The notes beneath the pieces are model-generated. The model was not told the origin of the DNA and searched no databases. It saw only the letters and a program-made list of their open reading frames with translations. From the NCBI GenBank assembly GCA_025716815.1, contig JAIXMN010000021.1:186001-250000 (forward strand): a stretch of 64,000 nt of DNA, read 5' to 3'. The stretch comes from Dichotomocladium elegans. Taxonomy: Eukaryota; Mucoromycota; Mucoromycetes; Mucorales; Lichtheimiaceae. A program made the translations under genes and the position numbers. This document shows positions 55,841-64,000 of this stretch, one piece after another. Every line of letters starts with the position of its first letter. Position 1 is the stretch's first letter.

Positions 55841-57218
55841 GAGACTTCTTTTGCGATGGAGGAGTGCCTTCGGTTGTAGTACTCTTCTCTTGTTGCTCGA
55901 CTCTTTCAAAAGCTGATGGAAGCCGTGCTCCTTTCGTACCCTTAGGTCGTCCTTTTGTTTTGAGCTGGCTTGGAAACTGTAACCTGTCTATGGTAGTTGG
56001 TGAGAATGTGTTTACGAGGTTCTCAAGGGCGCAAATCAGGTCTGAACGCTGTTGGTCATCAGTGCACGATAAATAAACGGTGTCGAGCATGGATTTGGCG
56101 CTGCTTGTCGTGTCCTGAGTGATTTGTGTCGCGATATCAAAAGTAACATAATTCTAGCAGTGAGCGCCACTCCGCTAGCAGTTAGGTTTGAACAGACGTA
56201 TACTCGTATTATGAATCTTTCGTTCTTTTCTCTAATAAAGTCCACTCTCTTCGAGTCTCATGACTTATTACTGTCTGTTTACGCCATCCACTGCAGTGCT
56301 GTACTTTTCAAATATCAGAGTTCCATCCATGTCGCTCAATGGAAGGAGACCAAGACGTCCTAGTTCATTCAAATTAGCCACTGACATGGGCTACTTAGCA
56401 AGTGATCCATGACTTGTTTAAAAACAGCCATAAATCCTTCCCTAGACGATATTACAAAATACCATGTTCTGAAGGCACACCGCTCTTTGAATGCCATCGT
56501 CGTGCAATAATCGATGGTTCTATGACCTCCGCTTTTTGAGGAAGGGTGTTTCGGCATGGAAGCTTGTAATTTACGCAATACTTGCATTGGCAATTCCGGT
56601 CCTTAGCCTTTGTATCTACCTCCCATGACATGAGGAGCTCTTGTCGAATATGAATAAGTGCAATTGACATATGACACCTTGTAATTGGCCGAGAGATTTG
56701 GTCATCGCGGTATCAGTATTGTGCTGTATATGTTCCTTGTACACAATTCTTGTTAAGGCTTCTTTGTTATATGCAGTATGTCTGTCCAAATCCTAGATGT
56801 GTACATGAATATAAGGTTCTTTTCAATTATATATATATATCCTTACATGTTTTGTGAGCCATTGATGTATGCTGCTAATGAGTTTCATGATTCCACCAGG
56901 GCTGGCTCCAAGGTGCAAGTGACGCGTCCATGGTCCGCCCCACATCACTTTGTATGATAATAGCCTAAAACAGTTGAAAGTTAGTGTATGAGTTTTTTTT
57001 TGACACAAGAACGTATTATACTCTACCCATCAATATAGCTAGCAAGTTCTTTTGATTTCTTTGTATCTCTCACAAGCTCGCGATACCTTTCAAGTGCAGA
57101 ATTAAAAGCATCCAGCTGCATGAGCTTTGGAATTCTTGCTAATATGCCAGGCACAAAGGATATGGGTGTTGGATGGAAAGGTGGCTCGGAGAGGTGGCTC
57201 GGAGAGCAGTGCGCAAGG
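55773..57218 (-). pseudogene. MULE transposase remnant, right copy (5' truncated)
   Basis: Mirror of 41089-42540: the C-terminal half only, with the cysteine cluster (NCQCKYCVNYKLPC) and the basic tail. The N-terminal zinc cluster and first catalytic Asp, present on the left at 40101-41088, are missing here. Confidence 0.7.
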
Positions 57219-57739
57219 TTGTGCGCCAGGTTGTGCGCGGGGTGGGGTTCCTAAACTACCTAAGTTTTTTCTGTGCGCGAGGTCAATTTTTTCTGTGCGT
57301 GTAGTAATCCCCAACATAAAATTTGTTGCATGCATAAGAAGGCCAGTAGTCAACAGAAATATCAGCCCCTTTCTTGCTCTTCAACTTACCCTCAAGATAG
57401 CTAGGTGTGCCATTGCGGTAATAACTGCGGGAGAAGGAAGAAAGGAAGGATCCGGAGCTGTTGAGCATCGACGGCGGAAGGGTTGGAAGAAGGAACGAGG
57501 AGCCACGACGACGGACCAGCAACAACACCAGCGGCAGACGCAACGGAGGAAGCAGGCAAAGACAAAAGCACCTCGACGAAGCCATGGTGGGAGACTTGCG
57601 CGGGTGCAGCCTAACCATGGTTCCATCCAAAGCCCATATCCTCTCCTCTCGAGGCGCTAGAGTTAGGCTGATATTGTTGTCTAATATTGTTGTCTACAGA
57701 GGATCCGGAATGTTACAAGATTTGCAGAATGGAACAAGG
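57219..57739. other. Junction region outside right arm
   Basis: About 520 bp. It starts with the transposon-end motif (to about 57262) shared with 39513 and with the interior of the arms, then a G/A-rich stretch. A minus-strand frame at 57283-57630 is open (ATG near 57615) but unrecognised; its C-terminal part (GADISVDYWPSYACNKFYVG) looks protein-like and may be a fragment of another mobile element. Confidence 0.35.
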
Positions 57740-58968
57740 ATAACACATTGCCTTTTACTTTGATCTTGATCACTGACCAAAATTGCTCAATTGGATTGAG
57801 TTCATCCGAGTATGGTGGACGATAAGCATATCGATATCCTCAAGACCCAATGTATTTAGCGACATCCTCAGCCTTATGGATAGGTGCATTATCCATTATC
57901 AAATAATGGCCCTTCTATGCTCATACTTATCCATCTCATCCTTCGTAGCCTTAAGGAAGCTGAGATAATGTCCAGTTACAGTTCATATGATCATAACTTC
58001 AGATTGACCTGCCCTCTTTCTTTTCTTGATTAATGATGCTGAGATTGCTCTCAAGATTGTGGTTGTCTTTGCTCTTGTCTTTGATACCATAACCACTGAA
58101 GGAGTCCCTTTCTTGGACCATACCATGCTGCGTTTCATACTAATTATGAAATCCAGCCTCGTCAAGGAAAACGCAGTTTTTTCTAAGGTCGATATCGGTC
58201 CTATCCCATCTGCGCACCCAGTTAGGGCGCTCTTGGATCTTCGCAGCACTATTCCTGTCTACAGGCTGAAACCGAGCCATTTTTAATGACTAAGTTGCAT
58301 TCGGTTTTCATAAATCGATGGAGCGCCGTTTTAGATACTTGAGACCCTCTAATCCTTGAAGCAGTTGCTCCATCAGCTGCTCTAGAACAATGGATGGATC
58401 CTCATCAATGCATTCTAAAATAAAGCTCATATGCTCGTCATTGAGAATACGCGAACAACCCCTCGCTTTAGGTTTCTCAAAAATGCTGTCAGGGTCTTTC
58501 TCGTACTGTAATGCCCATCGCTGGGCTGAACAAACATGGATTCCTAGCAGCTGATGCACTCCAAACCTTCTCACACATCCGTTTGAAAAATCTGACCTTG
58601 TCTTGGTCCGTATAACTGCGCTTGATCCACGCTTCCTTCATCCGAATGTCTGTCTCCTTTCGCTTGGGAATGTGGGTGGTAGTAAGATCAGAGTTATCTC
58701 TGCAAGATATAGTGCGCAGATATTCGGTGTGAGAACAAACAGATTGCAGAGAATACATTTCTTCATCAAAAGGGTATAAAAGAGAAAGAGTCAAAAGGAC
58801 GAATTTTTATAGAGATGGATTTGCCAATCCTTTTTAGTGCGACATCTTTCGGTGGATGCATGTGACATTTGCCTTGTCTTCATGCGTATTCTGGGCAAAA
58901 TGCGATTTTATTTTTGTGATCCTGCGACTCCAAGAACTGGCAGGGGTGCAACTTTGATTTTCGAAAAT

Positions 58969-58985
<17 letters not shown>
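57740..58985 (-). mobile_element. Degraded IS630/Tc1-like transposon (copy D)
   Basis: A minus-strand DDE transposase in pieces: N-terminal DLTTTHIPKRKETDIRMKEA and FFKRMCEKVWSASAARNP (58489-58794), then broken frames with the DDE_3 core SMKRSMVWSKKGTPSVVMVS and TTTILRAISASLIKKRKRAG (57983-58249). The right end near 58945-58972 reads TGCAACTTTGATTTTCGAAAAT, like the end of copy C. It is the best-preserved transposase of this family in the window but still carries stops. Its end touches the stop codon of the OST-alpha-like gene. Confidence 0.75.
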
Positions 58986-61327
<2,342 letters not shown>

Positions 61328-62400
61328 TATTGTGTCGTAAATAAGGTATAGTCGATCGTGAAGCGAAAAGAGAGCAAAGGAGTTGCAAGGCGGATAAGGG
61401 AATTATTTTCGCTTGGTCGGGCTTGGCAGGTAATTCAGAAAGACGAGAGGAGAGACACCCACTCTTTTATCAAAAAATATTAGGTACCGAGACAACCCAG
61501 ATACTTGGCATTTTTTAAACCTTATAAAGATGAAAAAAGCAATCGAGCGTGTGTACCACTAACTTCAACTTGCACGGTGCGGCGGAAGACAAGCCGATAA
61601 TATCAGACACCCGCCTCAGGCTATGTATCATGACTTTTTCTCAGCTCACTTATACATGCGGTCCTTCTGCTTTTGCTCTCTTTTGCGCGCGCTCAGCTTT
61701 CTTTTTTTTTTTGAAAAAAAAAAATAGGAAGGATGTAGCATACATGCAAAAGGACATGATTGACATGCAATTATGCCCGTGTATGTGCTTTCTTGTCCGA
61801 GAGCTTCTTTTAAACAATGTGGCTCTCTGGATGTAAAAAAAAGCCCGTTCGGAGTAACTAGGCGAGGATGTACAATGACCTCATGCATCGCAGAAGGGGA
61901 CCGAACACACTTCTGCTGTGAAACCTATGATTGATGAAACTCGCATGGTAACCTGCATCGGATAAGTGCGTATTCCCGGCGAGCGTATCATCGCAACAAT
62001 CAATGGTCCCCGTGAGATAAGCTCGGCGCAACTAAAAAAGACATGGAAGTCCACCATTATCATGGTTAATGGGTATTTCTGCCAGGACTAGGAACGTTTC
62101 GGTAAGTTCGGTTCGTTGAAACAAGTGTCTCAATGTATACTCTTGGCATCTTGAACGAGATAATGAACTAAAGGAATAATCTAACCTCCCCCCAACTACT
62201 ACGCAGAATACATGTCAGTTTCACGTACTTTTCCCCGACCAATGCCCAATTGTTATGTCTGTTGGAAAGTGTCAACCCGGTAAATGTGAATGGCAATGCA
62301 ATCCTTCCAAAGCGCGGTTCTTGCCCTTTTTTCCACGTCTACAAACATGCAAGACGAAAAACAGCCCGCCGGTGGAATCCTTACGATTTCATTTTATTCA
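61328..62400. other. Intergenic, nothing recognised
   Basis: About 1.07 kb between two minus-strand genes. It holds a T/A homopolymer pair near 61700-61724 that can fold into a hairpin, but no coding region, RNA gene or repeat with a partner elsewhere in the window. It should include the promoter of the OST-alpha-like gene. Confidence 0.4.
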
Positions 62401-63310
62401 TTATCGAGTGATAGTCGCTCGCCGTTCAACAACCCAGTTGCCGAGATATGACAGTAAGCGAGGCAAAAATAGTTTGGCAGATATCGCTAGGCCGAAAAGG
62501 AATGCAGGTGGCCCAGCATACTCGAGAAGCCACATAGCCGTGGATGGTCGGATGCGTCTGACAAGATTCTTGACCTGGGTCTGGAGCTGGACAAGATCGC
62601 TCGAATTGTCCAATACAATATCCGCGCGTGCAACCTTGTCGCTCAATGCCATTTGAGCACGGATACGCTGTGTAGCAGCTTCTTCATCGATCGAGTCGCG
62701 TCGCATTAACCGTTGAAGTTGAAGCACCTCTGAACTGTAGGGTCACGCCAATGCTGTCAGTATGATTTACTCCTTTTTCTTTCGGGGGAGGGAGGGAGGA
62801 CAAAAAATGACGGTTTTGAGATAACCCCAAACCTACCAATAGACCACAACGGTAGTGCCCACAATCTTGTCCATGCCTGCCTCGAAGAGAAGTGGGACGT
62901 CTAACACCACCACATCGGCACCTCGGAGCCAATGAAAGAATGCTTGCTTGAGCATTTCCTTACGCACAGCAGGATGCGTGCACTGATTGAGGAGGCGACG
63001 TTTGGCAGGATCAGAGAAGATCACCTGGCCCAATTTGGGGCGATCCAAATTACCATCGGGCAAAAATACGTCAGGGCCAAAATGTTTGCGAATAAGCTTG
63101 TTAGCCGGTTGACCAGGCTCGACTACCAGGCGTGCAATCTTGTCAGCGTCAATAATGGGTATACCTTGTTCATGGAGCAGCCGGGAAACAGTCGACTTTC
63201 CTAAATGAGACGAGCCAGGAGATGAAATCAATACAATGCAACAATGCTATTGCACCAAAGTGTGTTCTTTTACCCGATGCAATGCCACCGGTAAGACCAA
63301 CGAGTTTCAT
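62401..63310 (-). CDS. CAB5: Dephospho-CoA kinase
   Basis: Three exons: complement of 62401-62734, 62837-63200, 63274-63310; 244 aa, phases consistent. The P-loop GGIASGKST (residues 8-16) is split by the first intron. Further family marks are IPIIDADKIARLVVEPG, the CTHPAVRKEM helix, VVLDVPLLFEAGM and LQRLMRRDSIDEEAATQRI. It phosphorylates dephospho-CoA to CoA, the last step of CoA synthesis. The C-terminus adds a hydrophobic segment (PPAFLFGLAISAKLFL), as in fungal and animal homologues tied to membranes. The start MKLVGLTGG is the standard one. It lies 175 bp below the CDF gene, same strand. Confidence 0.94.
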
Positions 63311-63485
63311 TGTGTGTTGTGTAATAAAGAGCGACGTGCATGGTGTACCTGCCTGAAACCTCGCAAAATTGTCTGCGTCTCGTGTGACAATATCCGCTTG
63401 CATGGATTCCCATAGGTGGATATTGAAGGTGTGTGTGGATGTGTTTGATCTATGATTTATTTTTGTTCTGCTTATGATATCTCAT

Positions 63486-64000
63486 TTATTCTTTCTTGGT
63501 CTGTTTTTTGTGCATGGGAATGGGGGAGGGTACCATGGTGGAGGGAATGGGGGGAGAAGACGAGGAGAGAGACTGGGGATCAAGAGCCACACTGCCCAGG
63601 GAAGCAAGAGGAGGTAGCGGGGATGCTCCTGACATGGCAGCAACAGGCGTGCTTCTATAATTCATGGTCCCCATGTGGAATCCATGGTTGTGGCTGTTGT
63701 TATTGTTATTATAATAATAACCACCTAAGGTTCCGGCCCCGTTGGGCTGAAATTGCTGATGGTAGTTGCTGGTGTTATTGTTGCTGGTGTTGCTGATACG
63801 CGCCCTGGCCGCACTCTGTGATTCGACTTGGACACATACTTCCTTCAGCCCATCAATATGGCTCATTAGGAGTTCGGACACGCGACGTCGTAACTCCTGG
63901 AGATCCGTACCGTCGTGAGCCTGGACATGGAGTGAGCCCACCAAGGTTTCTGCCTCGTTGGGCCAAAAGCGCGGCTGGAAAATGCCTGCAACGCCTTTCA
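63486..64000 (-). CDS. Cation diffusion facilitator (zinc/metal transporter), C-terminal part
   Basis: Open from the window edge to the stop at 63486; the gene continues beyond 64000. The visible part starts in the cytosolic domain (FWPNEAETLVGSLHVQAHDG, then LRRRVSELLMSHIDGLKEVCVQVE), the ferredoxin-like fold at the end of CDF transporters that dimerises and senses metal. A low-complexity tail follows, rich in Asn, Ser and Pro with histidines (NNNNNSHNHGFHMG). The membrane domain and its metal sites are outside the window, so metal preference cannot be judged; Zn export to the ER or Golgi is usual for fungal members. Confidence 0.75.
   Translation of the reverse strand, partial: KGVAGIFQPRFWPNEAETLVGSLHVQAHDGTDLQELRRRVSELLMSHIDGLKEVCVQVESQSAARARISNTSNNNTSNYHQQFQPNGAGTLGGYYYNNNNNSHNHGFHMGTMNYRSTPVAAMSGASPLPPLASLGSVALDPQSLSSSSPPIPSTMVPSPIPMHKKQTKKE

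Larger units (their letters stand above)
51074..57218. repeat. Right arm of giant inverted repeat
   Basis: About 6.15 kb, the reverse complement of 41089-46545 with rare substitutions (for example single-residue differences in the shared ORFs). The extra 0.69 kb equals ten 69-bp satellite units, so the arms are otherwise colinear. At the outer edge (57211-57218) the match stops inside the MULE transposase, and the sequence passes straight into the transposon-end motif GGTTGTGCGCCAGGTTGTGC. Confidence 0.9.

Noticed and set aside
41089..57218. LTR or LINE retrotransposon as origin of the inverted repeat
   Set aside because: Arms are inverted, not direct; no reverse transcriptase, integrase, primer-binding site or poly-A tail was seen.
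40101..57262. Arms as native long terminal inverted repeats of one MULE
   Set aside because: The transposase is dead, lies inside the arm and is cut by the arm edge on one side only; arms also carry an older dead Tc1-like element.

Overview
The window is nuclear DNA of a filamentous fungus, most likely an early-diverging one (Mucoromycota-like). Genes are densely packed, on both strands, and carry many short introns (about 30-130 nt, mostly 50-70). The protein set fits: EMC8, gankyrin/Nas6, RNase P Rpr2, PTM1-type 7TM protein, a TBL-like PC-esterase, a full-length Fanzor, and degraded Tc1/IS630-like and Mutator-like elements. I rebuilt exons by hand from splice signals and phase. Most models close with every phase consistent; weaker ones are flagged.

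Region 1 to about 28.2 kb is a gene-rich euchromatic block. In order: start of a protein kinase (-), ankyrin-FYVE-RING protein (-), cystathionine gamma-synthase-like enzyme (+), EMC8 (+), a PAS-like tail-anchored orphan (-), a PCL-type cyclin (-), mitochondrial seryl-tRNA synthetase (+), a dead DDE transposon, gankyrin (-), a small orphan (-), eEF1B alpha (+), PTM1/GPR107-like protein (-), nucleolin (-), a BRE4/aromatic-acid-exporter-like membrane protein (+), a small orphan (-), RNase P Rpr2/Rpp21 (+) and sorting nexin 4 (+).

Region 28.6-35.4 kb is a nest of mobile DNA. It holds an apparently intact two-exon Fanzor (eukaryotic TnpB-type RNA-guided nuclease) lying between the ends of an IS630/Tc1-like transposon, a cluster of hairpins just after its stop codon (candidate guide-RNA scaffold), a second broken Fanzor in the same order and orientation, and a pogo-like MITE.

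Region 34.1-39.2 kb returns to genes: an M50B-like membrane metalloprotease, GMF (ADF-H family) and a TBL-like O-acyltransferase.

Region 39.3-57.7 kb is the most unusual part. A gene-poor core of about 4.5 kb (46546-51073) is flanked by two near-identical arms in inverted orientation (41089-46545 and 51074-57218). The arms carry the same dead Mutator-like and Tc1-like pieces, the same 133-codon ORF and a 69-bp satellite. The satellite has about 11 units on the left and about 21 on the right, which accounts for the arm-length difference. The layout resembles inverted-repeat regional centromeres (S. pombe, C. tropicalis), but a composite mobile element or recent inverted duplication is equally possible from sequence alone.

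Region 57.7-64 kb has another dead IS630/Tc1-like copy abutting the stop codon of a TMEM184/OST-alpha-like protein (-), then dephospho-CoA kinase (-) and the C-terminal part of a cation-diffusion-facilitator protein (-), cut by the window end.
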